From positions 26,966,013-27,030,012 of the forward strand of contig CP034975.1 of NCBI GenBank assembly GCA_004026145.2: DNA of 64,000 nt, written 5' to 3'. The translations under genes and the position numbers were made by a program. Positions 29,130 to 42,639 of the stretch are shown here, one piece after another. A model generated the notes under the pieces. The model did no database searches. It had not been told where the DNA came from and saw only the letters and a program-made list of their open reading frames with translations. Each line of letters starts with the position of its first letter. The first letter of the stretch is position 1. Source of the stretch: Takifugu bimaculatus (lineage: Eukaryota; Chordata; Actinopteri; Tetraodontiformes; Tetraodontidae).

Positions 29130-31305
29130 AGAGAAATATAGACTGAAGTTTCCGTTACTGGGCACCTCAGAGGGGCTTTTCCATATCTTGGAGAGACTGC
29201 CATGTGGCAGGTCGGGATCTTTGGCTTGTGTCTCGGCTCCTGACGGACTTTCCACATGTCTGCAGTGGCTCTCTTCCCACCAGTTCACTTATAATTATCT
29301 CTTAAATCGAAGCCATTCAGAGGAAGTCTGGGATCATGGTATCAAAATACTGTGGAGGTTCAAGAGTTGTAGAAAACGTGTGGCATCCTGGCTTCAGAAC
29401 TTTTTAAAGTGCATTTCCTGCATTCTTTTATATGTTTATAAGATTGTTACAGCTGGCCCTAGTTAGAAGACCCTGTATGACTCTTGAACAAAAAAATACT
29501 GATTTATATTGTTGTATACAAATTGTTATTTTCTATACTTTAGTGCTACTATCAGGCTTCAATGGTCATTCGGCCACAAGTTCCATTAAACCCTACAACA
29601 GTCGTCTGTATTAGGATCTGCTATCAACCACAACAGATAAGTACGTCACTTTTATGTACTGAGCGAGTTTTAACGGTGAATGTGCAGATGATTAAAAACA
29701 TCTTGAATCAAGGCTAAGGAGTCAACTTTGGGTCAAACAGATGCAACTACGTAAGAGCAGATTTAAAGCTCCCAACTGATAAAAATCATGTTTGTGAACA
29801 TCTCCATGTGGTCCTTAAAGAGCTATAACACACACAATTACAGAATTTAAAAAAAAACATTGAACCCAGTTTAGTGAAAATAAAATGTGATGCTGGAACT
29901 CCAGATGGTCAAAGATCTCAAGGCTAGCTGCTGCTGATAAATGAGAGCAGAATCCGTCTGTTAGATAACATCTCTACCACCAGCTTGGGGATTTCATTCA
30001 CAGACTCATGAGTGTCAGATGAGTTCCATGATGTGGGTGTGATGTTCGTACATACATATTTACAAAGGGGAAAAAAAAATGTTTATCTCATGCATTCTGC
30101 ACATTCTTTTCCAATATCAGAATGACTGATGATGATAGATTCTAGTAAACATTAAACGTTTTATTAAACAAAATACTTAACTGTAGTGCTGTGACTTTCA
30201 CAAGCGATATAAATATCTCTTTGCCCCTCCACCGGGTCCTGACTCTGATGTTAACTAATGTGAAATGTCAAAGAACAAACAAACACAAGGATTTTGTTGA
30301 ATTTACTGTTATTCAAACATCTTCTTTACCAAGAAAAAAATATATATATATGGCCGGCAGTGGTTATAATTTCAATTAATCTGCAAGTGGAATGTACTAT
30401 AATCAAGCAGTTGAAAATTTAGATAGATGACTTTAGCACCATTGACTGGAGCTACCAAATGATTCAGAGGCTGCCCGTGAAGCCTAACAGAAATTATAGC
30501 TCACCCTCGAGAAGAGAGCCCTCTTTGTTTTTAATGCGAGTTTGTCTGTTGAACACACAGTAAATGTAGCGTCTCTGGAAGAACTTTTGGCTTCTTCTGA
30601 ATACCTCCGTCTGGAGCTTTCAGAACTCAGTATTCAGCAGCTACCTTCCTGCACTGAGTGACACGTCCTTCCTCTTGTCAGACAGCACTTGCGGCGCGAT
30701 CATTTTCATTAACGTGAGATGGAGCAGGTCGAGGCCACCGCCCTTCTCGGTGTTTTCATTTGGCCAGGGTTCACTGCCTGTGGAAGACAAGTCTGCATCA
30801 TGCTGTCCCCTCCCTTTTAATGGAGCCCACTTTCTCTGGCAATAACAATGCCATCAGGTATGGTTGTTGAAATACAATTAGATCATTTGAGTCTTTTTTG
30901 GAAAGCACATATAATCACTTTATATTTGGAGCTTTTAAGATTCATCTGAACTTTTATAAGTGACTTCAGACAGCTAATGTACATCAATTTAAAATGCTTA
31001 AAATATTCCATTGGTTTTCTTACCAGAAACATCCATGCAAAAAGCATCCAATCCAATCTCTCATTTAATGGAACACTGCTTCTAACATATTAAATTCCAA
31101 TTCTCATTCTGCCTGATTTGTTTTTCTCTTGGTACTTCCAAAGTGGGAGTTGCAATAATGATCTCACACTGGATAAAACACATTTATTCTGATGTGCCAG
31201 GAAACATCATGTCTTGTATAGAAACATGAATGTGACATTACGGATTCATCAGCATAGAAAAAACTTTTTATGACAATTTGCTGTAGTTACTTTTTTCCTG
31301 ACCAT

Positions 31306-31452
31306 GTTATTCCTTTTGGGGTCACAGGTAAGGTGCTGGAGTCTATCCCAGTTTCATATGGACAAAGGCCGTGTACACCCCTGAATTGAGCATATGAGCT
31401 ATTGAGGGTTCTGTAACTTCCTCAAGGGTACCGCAGCAGGTTCGTATCCTGC
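31306..31452 (-). mobile_element. Decayed SINE, core and tail, minus strand
   Basis: Read on the minus strand it has the core ctgctgcggtacccttgagg, then ctcatatgctcaattcagg, a ggatagactccag tail and ends gaccccaaaaggaataa. Core and tail follow the same order as the + strand copy at 32340, so the two are related and inverted. Confidence 0.65.
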
Positions 31453-32339
31453 TTTAAATAACCATGCATTCATTTATAATTATCTAGAAGTAGACAATGG
31501 ATTTGTTGAAAAGAAAAATAAAATAAATCAAACTAATATTTATCAGAGTATTACAATAAAATGGCACCTCCATTCCCAATGAGGTTTAGGTCTTGCTCTT
31601 TCATATGAGAGCTGTTCCCTTGTGCATGTTTCTCATTTACTGTATGCAGAGTTTATACTGTGACCTCACATACACAAGACTTATGTTTGTTGACTCTAGC
31701 CTGTCCCATCATAATATTGCTGTTGAGGGTTGCTTATTCCACTTAAGATGAAGAGACTGCTGTGTGAACTATAACATTCCATTCAAACAAAGGTTTGAGT
31801 GAGGTGGGTCTGTCCATCCGCAGAAAATGCAATGTTCATTTGTTGCCCACAAAACGTTCATGAAAAAACTTCCTTTGACATTCCTGAATTATTCGTTAAT
31901 GGACGATGCATTTTTCTGCCGTCATATGATAGATGGTTCTGGGAATGATAAATCCGTAACATTTTATAACTGAAAACATCACCTAAAAGTTTTAGACTAA
32001 ATACGCAGGGGGACAACACAATTTCCTCTCTTAAATTATTTTTCTTTCCAGCACAGCAATGTAAAGTTTTTCATCACAATCACCAAATTTAGATTATTAT
32101 CAACTCTTTTGTTTTTGACATATACAAAGAAAGTTAGGCAAAGGTGTTAAGGTTTACTTTCAACAAGCTATTCCAAATATTTCAATTCCATTTCATTTAT
32201 TTCATGCTTTCAAGTAAACATTGATAGATGCCCACAAGAAGAACCATCCTAAATATAGTTTTATCTTCTAGCCATTGCAATAATGCAGCTGTACAGTTGT
32301 AGTTAGGGTATAAAATGAACCTTCACAATGCAAAAAAAA

Positions 32340-32632
32340 AGAACAACACGGTAGAAGCTCAGACTGTTGGGAACTGAGCTAAGGAGCACAGGGTTCTTGG
32401 TTCGAGCCCCAGTGCACACAAGACCTGGAAGGTGTTCAGGTAGTGGGGGAAGGATGTCAGAACACCTTTAGAACACTGCTGAGGTACCCTTGAGCAAGGT
32501 AACAAACCCACAAATGCTCATATAGGGCCCTGCAATGAACTGAGAACTCATTGAGGGCCGGACCTTTGCCATTGTGTACCCTCCACATGATCCCGAAAGG
32601 GACAAAGCAGTTAAGAAGACAAGAGGACATGA
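32340..32632 (+). mobile_element. tRNA-derived SINE, full head-core-tail layout
   Basis: The head has an A-box-like gtagaagctcagactgttgg and a B-box-like ggttcgagccc (32399-32409), the pol III promoter of a tRNA-derived SINE. The core ctgctgaggtacccttgagc (32477-32496) is widespread in spiny-rayed fish SINEs. The tail (gccctgcaatgaactgag, then gatcccgaaagggacaaagc) matches in reverse the family at 13760, 15190 and 31306. Many substitutions make it an old insertion. It is not a tRNA gene: there is no intact acceptor stem. Confidence 0.75.
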
Positions 32633-33049
32633 CTTCAACTGTTGCATGTAAAGTTTCTACAGAATGTTGTGCTGTATCACCTGTGTGCTGGGGCCAGGAT
32701 AAAATATTCTGAGGAGAGGATAAATAAAGGTAAAGGCAAACTCAACAGAAGTGTTAAACCACGTCTAGCCACCATGCTGACAGATGAACTCAAATAAATT
32801 CCAAGTTGGACTTTACGAGCATACAACTGATGCTTATGTCCAGACGGTAAAAGGACAACTTTAATCCCATTCCTGCTTCTCTATTTGAAAAATGTCTCAA
32901 TGCTTAAATATGGGCCACAAGAGAGAGTTTATGCATCTCATGGGGTAAAGCAGGGGAATGTTAGGCCAAATCTGGAGGTTACAAGTTTGAGGATCAACTT
33001 GTGCATGTGGCTGTCTTATATGTGGGTGACATATTCAGAAAAAAAAGTG

Positions 33050-33285
33050 TGTGTGAATGGGGAAAGGAAAGACATTTTGGCTGGTTCTCACAATTTCACA
33101 GGACTGCTTGAGGGTTAAGAAATGGTTTTAGACTTGTGGTGAGAATTGCATTTAGGTCAAGGGTTAGGGTCAGGTATTTAGTTGTGACGGTTCGGGGATG
33201 GTTAGTTATGTCTAACACAAAGTCCTCACAAAGATAGAAGTACAAGGATCTATGTGTGTGTGAGAGAGAGAGGGAGAGAGACTGA
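33050..33285 (+). repeat. Interspersed repeat with telomere-like words ending in GT/GA microsatellite
   Basis: Contains agggttagggtcagg, a gtgacggttcggggatggtt segment, gtcctcacaaagatagaag and a terminal (GT)n(GA)n run (33253-33281). This order recurs in many fish genomes. A 166-codon minus-strand frame through this stretch is judged chance. Confidence 0.5.
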
Positions 33286-36200
33286 GGCAGAATACATCTC
33301 AGAATGAAGTCCAGGAAGTCACACATGAGGATTGAAACATGCACGTTCAGCACTTCCTCTAAAGCAGCTCCACAGTTGAGGAAGATGCAGGTGGTGTCAC
33401 AGGACGTGCTGGTGAGCAGCAAACCTGACAAGTCTAATCTGGTCTTATCAGGCTCTGCTACAATTTCATGGCTGTTTGGAACAAGTGGGCCATGTTCTTC
33501 AGATCTTTGGTAGAGGATATCAAAGCATCTTGAAGGTATGTGGGGCAAATTGTGCTTTACATGACTTTGTTGTGCATTTCTGCAGTAGTGTTTCAAGTCT
33601 TTTGAGGAAGAGCAGGGGTCTATACATTACAGTCAAAGACAACAGCCTGTCCTTGTGTGATTAGGGATAGAGGTAAGTGTCAATGTGTGCTGGTGGTGAT
33701 GAAAATACACTTTTGGGTTTGTGAACTGATATCAGAACTGTGGGAAATTCAACCATTGCTAAAGAATTGAATGTTGTCCTGAAAAAATCTTCGATTAAAA
33801 TCAAAGCACTTTATTTGGCCACTATGACCTACGTGTGTGACTTTTTTTCCCAGGCAAAATGTAAATGTAAATTGTGAACACATTTATCCATTAATGTTAA
33901 TTGAATTTCAAAGCTATTTGTTCTGACAGACTTAATTTCTAGAGGTCAGCTTCGTAAATAGTAGACACAGTATACTCCCTAAAGATAGGTGAATAAGCAC
34001 TCTCCTCATGTGTTTGCACTAAAATTTCATGACCTTTCCTCCCACATGAAATCTCTGACAACCTTCTGACATTCTCAATACAGAAGTTAAAGTGGGGGCG
34101 TCTGCATGTGAACTTGGAGACTTCATGTCACCGCTCCTTTCTCCCATAACCACACCTAAATCTGATGCTATAAAAACAAAAAAACAGCGGGGATGGAGGT
34201 AGAATTGACAAGTTCTGCACATCCAGAGCATTCATCTTGGTTAGAAAAGAAAAAAAAGCAAAAGCAGAGATATCCAATTATGTGTTTATAATCCAACTAA
34301 GTGCACACAAGAGGACCACAGAAATGGTCAGGCTATATCCTTGGAAAACTGCTTCAAAAATATAAATTAGACAAACGTTCTCAAGTCATATTTCATACTG
34401 TAGAACTGAGTGAACTGTTTAGTAGAACAGTTTTTATCTGAACAGGTTCGATAGTCAGAACATTGTTTACTTTTTTCAGCTTGTCTGGAGCTCAAATACA
34501 TTTTTATCAGCTAATTTTTGCTTGATTGTTTGGAATAGCAGTCAGTTTCTGAATGGTGTCCAGTGGGTCAGTGTCCTTGGCTGACCATGAAGATGTCCCC
34601 TTTCACTTCACAGCTTTCTGCCCTGTCATAGGGGCCGGCAAATTCTCAGCACTTTATCCTCTTTTGGGAAAGAATCCAAGAAACTTTAGGCCCAACAGTT
34701 CATTAGTATAATCTGGTACACCAAAGAATGCGTCCTTCTTTTAGACTGTTTGAACCACTGAAACATTATTTATTTTGGCTATTTATGCTTTCACAATTGG
34801 CTTAGCAGACAACCATTTAAAGGTGAGATAGTTTAAGTTATATTGGGCTTACGTCTCACCTAATGGGAAATGACATTGTTTATGCTCTTCCTGCATCCTA
34901 CCAACAGAGGGTGATCAAGATGCCTCCATTTTGATAGTGTAACTGCAGTTTGATTAGTGTAGCTCTCTGGCATTCTTCTAAATTTACAAGGTTTTTCTTT
35001 TTTGGCACCTCAATCTGAACAATAATGAGCAGTATGTTTTCACCCCACACTGATTTATTTAACAATAAAAACAAGAAAAAAGTTAGATTTTAGGGGGAAG
35101 AATTCCACAAAATGGTGCGCAGGAGGTCCTTTCCACATTAAAGTGTGTGGTTTTGATCTGTTTTCTCAAACCTCTAAGAATCAACATTGTTTATGATGCT
35201 GACATCATTAAATAATAAGCTGTTACAAATCCCAGCAAAGTCTCTTGACATTCCAGAAAGGATAGGACCTGGAATACAATGCCGTGACGGAAGAACTGTT
35301 AAAATGCGACTCATCCAAATAAGTAATTACTGCTGATTTTGCCAAAGAAATAACATCATAAAGTCAGTATCCATTTAAAACGGATTTGGCAAAGTCTGGG
35401 ACACTATCTCCCTAATGCGAACAACATGAGAAAAGTTCAATCTGGGTTTTCAGCACTTTCAAACATGAAACAGATGGTCTCATTAGAGCCAGCGTAAGCA
35501 TAATGACGTGTCCTGTGTATCTGACACATGAAGGCAGTGAAACCCCACTTGCTGCCAGAATAAACAGAGCAGGAGCATTACTCAGCATAAATTACACATC
35601 CGAGGTGCCTTGAAAGTATAAAATGCAACGTAAGAAATGTGGTTTAACCTCAAACTAATCATTGTCACCGTCACAGAAAATGTAAGAAAACTCCATAGGC
35701 CAATTATTGACAGCAGAAATTAATAAATGACACAGTTTTGCAGTTCTGAGATACAACTTCAAGCTTAGGGAGCTTAGGTAGCTTGATGTTGCACACCTGG
35801 AAAAGCATTTTACTCCTACTATCGTGAATATTCGATACTCTTATTTCAAAGGACGTGCACGGCAGACTGCTACTCCACAAGATCCAGACCTCCTAAGTTG
35901 CAAAAAGCTTCAGATTCATGGTCTTTGAAGGTTTTTGGTAATGAGACTGACAGTATCCTACTTTTCTAAAAATACTATAGAGTACAGGACTGTTTTAAAT
36001 ACATGAACATGGCATAAAGTATTTTACTGCAAAAAAAAAGTTTTTAAAAATCTTTACAGTGATTATGTTATCAAGGGTGATTATATCATTAGAATGCAGT
36101 CCTCATTATAAAATAATCAGCATCTGACTATATCACTTTGCTCTAATAAGGCCTTTAACTGCCACATTTGCCTTGTAAATGTAATTTTAATTGACTTATT

Positions 36201-37707
36201 GATCTTTTACAATTTATGTGTTTATTGTAATGTTGCGAAAACGTTTTTTAAAAAGTGTCTAATAGTTGAGCACATGTCATCACTATTTCACTACTTCTTA
36301 CATGATTGGAGTCAGTCTTGATCTCTTTTACTTCCCCTTACAGCCAAGAATCCATCATAATATTTATTTTGTGTTCTGTGGCAAAGAAACTCGCACTGAT
36401 TAATGAACACATTTTTATCTCCAAACCACCAATCTGCCTCACAGTGCCCACTTGGTTTTCAGTTAGCATGTAACGCTGGCATTATAGAATGTATACGTAT
36501 GAGCTTTGGTTATGATAATTAAGAACTTCAAACAGTGGCTTGAAGTGGCTTTGATTTATTTTTTGTGTAGAATGCAAAGACTGCTTTCTGCTGAGCTCTC
36601 TGGAACGCTTTCCCAGTTGCTATGCTCAAGATGGATGGAATCGGATTGTTGCAATAGTTTAAATTTGTGCTCGGAAATATCTCCACATAATTAATCATGC
36701 AGCTACTCATAAATGTGCCAATTTCCGAGAGGTGCAGCCATGCAATTTCGATATCAATCCTCTGTCACATGCTGACATTCTGACACATTAGAGCTCACAG
36801 TATTGTGAGACAAATAAAAGAAAATGTTATTTTGTGCCGATAACCCGGCGGTTGTGTCTTTGACCAAGCCATAAAATGACATTCAGTTTATTTTGATAAC
36901 AGAAATTGGTTACAAATGTAAAATAAAAAGATAAAACAAGGCTGGAAAATCAATGAATAGCATAAAACACTGAAGAAAGATAAAGGTTAAAAAAAATGAA
37001 AGAAAGAAATTAGTTATACATAAAAAAAATCAGTTACCTAGTCAACCAATCTTCTGTAACCAGTACAGATTTTGTCTCTGTCCACAGGAGGACATTAAAC
37101 TGATACAAGTCTGGTGGCACTAAATAATTTACATATGTACACAATGTACACAAATACATTATTGTTAGGCAGTTCATTTTGAAGGTGTTCAACAAGATAA
37201 GTGAAGATTGAGGAGTTTCGTTGCAGAGTATTTGCCATCCCCAGAGTACACTATTCTCCAGCTGAGAGCTTGTTAATTCTTACACGCTGGTTCCACATTG
37301 CCACACCATCACTCCAAAACAAAAAGGCAGTCTTTTTCTTTCAGACCTTGGGACATTTTCGGACGCCTGTGTGTGGTCACTTTAACTAGAGTCTCCCTGG
37401 TACCATTACATCTTAAAAACAAATGGCAAATAATCAAAAACCCGTAATTGCTCGGCCTGACTGGGTTTGTTGGTCTATTCTTACTGGTTTCAGCGACGCG
37501 ATGACGTATGATTAACAGCCAAACTCTAACTGTTTGCCAGGTGCTGCGTCAGGCTCTGTTGCCACACTATGGTGGTCATGAGTGTCAAACAATGGCCCTT
37601 TTTTGGAGTTACGACCGCAGAACGGTAAACCTGTGAATCACTGTGGGTTTTTTCCTTGTTCTGCGAAGCGCTGTTTGGGTTCAAGGAATTTGGGTCTTTT
37701 GCGGTTC

Positions 37708-37727
37708 TTTTTTTTTTTTTTTTTTTT
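37708..37727 (+). repeat. Poly-T tract
   Basis: Twenty consecutive T residues. No adjoining SINE body was recognised. Confidence 0.9.
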
Positions 37728-38199
37728 AAACAAAAGCTGGTTTGGTTGTGTCTGCCCTAGCGATTGTCTTGGACACAAAGCTATCCTCCCACAGCACACC
37801 CAAACCCGCGTCAGTGCTTGATAATGGGAATCTTGTCTCCATCTGTTTATCATTGCTCCGTCACTTGATTCGGTCTCAGTCTGGTATGCACACTACATCT
37901 TTGTGTGCACGGCAGGGCAGTCAGTGATGTGGTGGATGGCATGAGTAATTTGCTCTTGATGTTCAGATGTTGCTTGCAACTTTTTTGTTCTAACGTCACC
38001 TGGCTTTTCAGCTATCTTGATGGAAATTATGGCATGGCACAGGGTCAATGGCAGACCCAAAGTACAAAAGTTGAATGTTTTTGGAACATGAAGGAAATTT
38101 CACTGTATGTCTGCAGAGGATTGAACTGTATATCATTTTCAACAAGGTCCAGCACAATTTTGAAATTTTTACTGCAGAGGATTCTAGACCCCTTGGGCC

Positions 38200-38523
38200 A
38201 TGGTTCCTCACTCTGTAGGGTACTGGGCTGAATGTTGCAGGGTTCTCAAGTGTTGGCCAAAGTTGGAAAATGGGTTTGTAGCAGGAGAGGTGTCAGGATA
38301 CTTATGACACTGCTGAGGTATCCTTGAGCAAGCTACCAAACCCCCAAATCCGCAGAGCACCTGTCAAGTGCAGCTTGCTAACTTTGCCTCAGCTGCCTGA
38401 ATGACTGTGCATGTTTTCATTGTATGTTCACATGAAACTGCATGTGTCTCATGTGCAAGAGCTCAAAGTGTGGAAAAAGTCATTTCCCCTCTGTGGGAAT
38501 AATAAAGCCTGCTTCTTCTTCTC
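38200..38523 (+). mobile_element. tRNA-derived SINE, second family variant
   Basis: Shares the core cactgctgaggtatccttgagc (38308-38329, given here only as a marker) with the 32340 copy. It ends differently, in tttcccctctgtgggaataa followed by taaag and a CTT-type tail (to 38523), the 3' end typical of a LINE-mobilised fish SINE. The head (ctctgtagggtactgggctg and ggttctcaag) is a decayed pol III promoter. Confidence 0.7.
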
Positions 38524-40298
38524 CTACTGTCCGCTTATTCAAAGTTTTATAATCCCAGGTTCCTGAGACTGTCCTTACAGCCACTGGAAAAAAGCAGAAT
38601 TAGACCATCAACTGCTTCACACACTCATACACAGGGACAAATCAGTGTTCCTGATTGACATAACTGAACATGGGCACCAGGATTTTTGCAGGGCACTTCA
38701 ATATTCTGTGCACACACCCCCACCCCCATATTCTCGGTTTCCAGTATTAACCACTGCACCAAAGCAGTTATTTTGTTTGGATGCAGTGGTTTTTCCTACT
38801 GTCCCTCCTTTTTCAGTAGCTGCTCTCCTCATTAACAGACGTCATAACAACGGACAAAAGTCTGGATTCTTAAAGACGTAAACGCTGCAAGACTGCAGTC
38901 ACTGTGGGGGGAAAAATCAACATGTCATTATTAAAAATACCACTTGAAATGTTTTAATTTACAGCTGGAGGCAGATCAGAACATCTGGAATGACCTTTGT
39001 GATTAAACATGGCACTTTACACAAACTTGAAACTGCTTATGCTGATGAACATGTCACTGGGACTTACAGTCACGCAAAGATGCATCTGTGGTTCCGATGC
39101 TTGAAACCCAAAATATTATTATTATTCCTGTATTATGGGAACAGCACCTGCACAGAAGTGATCTTCAAATGAAAGAACATAAAGTTGCATTTGGTTTGAA
39201 ATGCCAAAAGCCATCAAAGTATCCTTCTGTCTTTCTATATATATTTTTGAAGTTTTCATGTGAATATACAGTGATTAGACTTACAAATTTTGGTCTATGT
39301 CTGTCATGCATGACTTCAAGGAAAGATCATTGCAGACAGTGGAATCATTTCAAGTGCCAGTAGGCATTCAAGAAGCTAGAATATGGTGTGACAGGTTTCC
39401 TTCTCTGATTGCCAAGTTTTATTCATCCGGTTGTATTCCTCCTTTCAGACTTTGCCTAAAGACAGTGTGGGTTCTGCTATTTAGTAATCTGTTGCTACAT
39501 GAAGCTCGCAGCAGAGAGGAGCGGCTGGCTGAAGGTTGTTGTTGACTTGCCCTTCACATCGACTCGTGTTTTGTTTTTCAGTCCGTCAGAGTGTGCACAT
39601 TTGCCGTTTTCCATTAGCTGTGCACTGATTTACTCTTATCTCACCTCCAAGGACAATACAAAATGCTAAACCTGATCCCTGAGCTGCAGGGATCCTATTA
39701 GATACCTTTAAAAAAAAAAATCCCACCTTTGAGAAGTTGTTTTTAACCCTAAATTGAATGCAAGCGTGTTGCATATGTGTCAGCTGTGATTCATTTAAAA
39801 CTCCGAACCTACTGTGGTTATTTTATTTAAAATCCTGTAAATAATGCTAACAGTGTGAAAACTAAATGTCACTGGAAAACACTGTTTAATCTCATCCTTT
39901 CCTCCACCAGGGCAGAAGAGATTCACCCATTTTTCTAGCCCGTGTTCTCCCTCTCTGAATACAATGTGTATCGTGTTCTTCTCCTTTGTGGCATGATTGT
40001 GACATGTAGCTCTACACAATGAAAGATCAGTTTGCACAGACACATTTGTTCTCAGACACAAAAACACCATGTCTGACTTAGTGAAGGGAACAAGACAAAA
40101 CATGCAGTCAGCTCCGTATTCAGCCGAGGGTTCTCGGTTTAATGAAAAAATAGCCTTCTTCAGACCTGCATCACAGTATCCTCACAGCTCTGTCTGTTCC
40201 AATAATTAAATGTATCAGTAACATTGATCTTTTGTTCTGATTCTGGGTGAGTTTGTGTGTTAGTGAGTCCCTGACACTGTGGAGGCAGTGGGAGAAGG

Positions 40299-40336
40299 AA
40301 TAACCATGTACCACTTTAAAGTGGTACATGGTTATT
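40299..40336. repeat. 38-bp perfect spacerless palindrome
   Basis: The 19-base arm aataaccatgtaccacttt (40299-40317) is followed immediately by its exact complement (40318-40336). There is no mismatch and no loop. Flanks are unrelated to each other. It can fold as a hairpin or cruciform. Confidence 0.97.
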
Positions 40337-41459
40337 ATCAGATTGAGATTACAATCCATTCCCATCTGTTCCTTTCACACCAGCCCCCATATTCCATTTC
40401 CACCAAATTTACTGCTACCAGGCATCCCATTCCCCACCTTTACTGGAAATCCAGGATCCTGACAGCAGTAGTGTTTTCAGTAAAGTTCGGGCTTATTGGT
40501 GCTGTGTTATCGCTCCATTTTAACCGTGGGGTGAAAAGATTACAACCAGAGCGTGTTATAGCCTGTTCTTTGCCTTTTCTAAGAAATGAGCTCATAGAGA
40601 GCATTGATTTCCCTTATGCAGAGTAAATGTGCTGAAGATTTGGGGCATGAAGCAGCACTTGACACCTATAGACCCGAAGGACCCGGCTTTTACTCAAATG
40701 AGAATTTTCAATGTGAAATCTGCAATTAGTTCCTGGCCAAGTTAAATAAAACGGCTTATGCTCTCAGGAGATTACGGACATTAGCTGCCTTAAGCCATAA
40801 AGTCTAATAATAAATGACCGTGCTAACATACATGTCAAAATATTAATACAAAGATTTTGACATGTATTTAGAGCTGCACTTCTGCAACATTTATTATTGT
40901 CCAAAAGTATTTCTGTAGCTCGCGACCCGGCCTCTTAAAGGATCATATCCTAGCAGCGCTATATCCAGCCACGGGGGTTATACTGGTGGCATGAGAGAGA
41001 CCACAAAACAAAACAAACATTAATTTGGCCCAAACTCCAGATCTGTCCTCCAGCTCCTCAACGGTGTCACAGACAGTTCTCCTCCCTGGAGGAGATCCAT
41101 TTCCTGAAAGTAGAAATACAGGCTCTTCTGCAGAAACAGGTGGCTTCTATCAGTCTCTGTTACAGGAGCAGCAACATCTTCTACTTTCTGTTATTAAATG
41201 TGGAGGCTTTCAGCAGATCTCTTGCAGCTTGCATGCTTTTAGCATATTACCTCCTTCCTTAGCTTTCTTCACTGCCAGTATACAGAAATAACAAATGATG
41301 GTCACCCGTGGCCTATACTGTACTGAGTGACTGCAACAGAGTCATCAAACACACCCAAAATACCTGCCAAGGGAAAACTAGGATTTTGTATGGTAGGTCT
41401 TGTTCTCTACCCACTATTGGAGCATTTTTCACTGGACCTTGCTCCATCCTCAAGGTGTA

Positions 41460-41617
41460 GAGCAGGGGTGCCCAAACCGGCCAGGTTTTCTGTCTTACCA
41501 GGCAGAAAATGCTTCTCTGAAGAAAAATGAGATCCCAGGTGATCGTGAATTGATTGGACCAAAATCCCAGTTGGATAACGACCCTCAAGAACTGAATCTG
41601 GACAGCAATGGTGTATT
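41460..41617. mobile_element. Decayed non-autonomous element with caggggtgcccaaac end
   Basis: Begins gagcaggggtgcccaaac and continues with the words gtcttaccaggcagaaaatg, gaattgattggaccaaaa and ataacgaccctcaag, which recur together in fish genomes. The expected matching right terminus is degraded. The class is uncertain; a hAT-like non-autonomous DNA transposon is possible. Confidence 0.45.
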
Positions 41618-42639
41618 TTCTTTAAATAGGGCAACATACTCATTGTAAAGCAAACGCACGGGTTTGGAAATTGAATTTTCAGAAAGAATGACCAATTATG
41701 TCTCTGTCCAATTTGTATTAAACTGATGAATCTTCATTTTTTGCACTTGATGACAGAGACCTTTGAATTGCTCCAGAGACACAACAAGGAGCTAAATTGT
41801 GGGTTTAATTTTGGAAAGATATGACTGAATGTGCATTTATGGTCCAGGTTACCATAGGGCATTTTTCTTATTTCTTAAGTGAAAGTGAAAGTCATATTTT
41901 CAGCACTACCTGTGCTACAATGGACTGGGCCAGTCAAAGGTTGGCTCTAGGCCACCTGAGGCCCGCAGACTGGTACAGACTACTGCAGGAGGCCACAACC
42001 ATACTAGAGTACATTGCGCATATTTCCAGCAGGCTATTATTTTATCATGACTGTAGGAGAGTACCAGTTCAGTGGATTTTGAAGAGAAACCCTGAAATAG
42101 GAAACCCATGCATGACACACAAAATGTGCTGTTAAACTCATTATTTTGCATGAGATGGGATCTGTGACTGATATCCAAATAAAAGGGAAGAAGAAATGGA
42201 GCAGTACAGGAGCTAAGAGAATAAAGGGCATCACATTGGTGTAATGGCATCGAAGTGAATTCATAGATTATTTGTGACCTAATAACATGCTGACAAGGTT
42301 TAGTCAAGGTCTTATTAAAGTCAGGATGCAGGATTATACAGTGTCAACTGTCTGCTTGCCAGTTTTATCGCGTGAGTTGCAGGTGTGAATGTATTTAATT
42401 GAGGAGGATGTTTTTGGAAAGCTCTGGGAATGTTTAGTATTCCATTGGATTTAGATTGTAAGAATTAATTAATTTCTGGGGGGGCGATTTGGAACAGCTT
42501 GTAAAACTTTTACTGGATCACATCATCTAGAAACAAAGAATGTGGCGCCCATCCAGAAGTCCAGGAAGGTTTTGGTTACTGTGAAACGGGAAAGAGAAAT
42601 AAATTGCACCCCCCTCACTTCAGTGCACATTATACAATT

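Larger units (their letters stand above)
29130..41459. other. Intergenic desert, third part
   Basis: No gene is supported. It contains SINE relics at 31306, 32340 and 38200, a GT-flanked repeat at 33050-33285, a poly-T tract (37708-37727) and the 38-bp palindrome (40299). Non-repetitive, GC-richer patches that might be regulatory lie at about 30480-30740 and 40650-40830. Confidence 0.8.

Noticed and set aside
32340..32415. tRNA gene
   Set aside because: A- and B-box-like words are present, but the cloverleaf and acceptor stem are not, and SINE core and tail follow.
33096..33596. 166-codon open frame on the minus strand, the longest in the desert
   Set aside because: It overlaps an interspersed repeat with a GT/GA microsatellite, contains low-complexity Ser-Leu runs and has no recognisable domain.
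41915..42307. 130-codon minus-strand frame
   Set aside because: No recognisable motif or gene structure.
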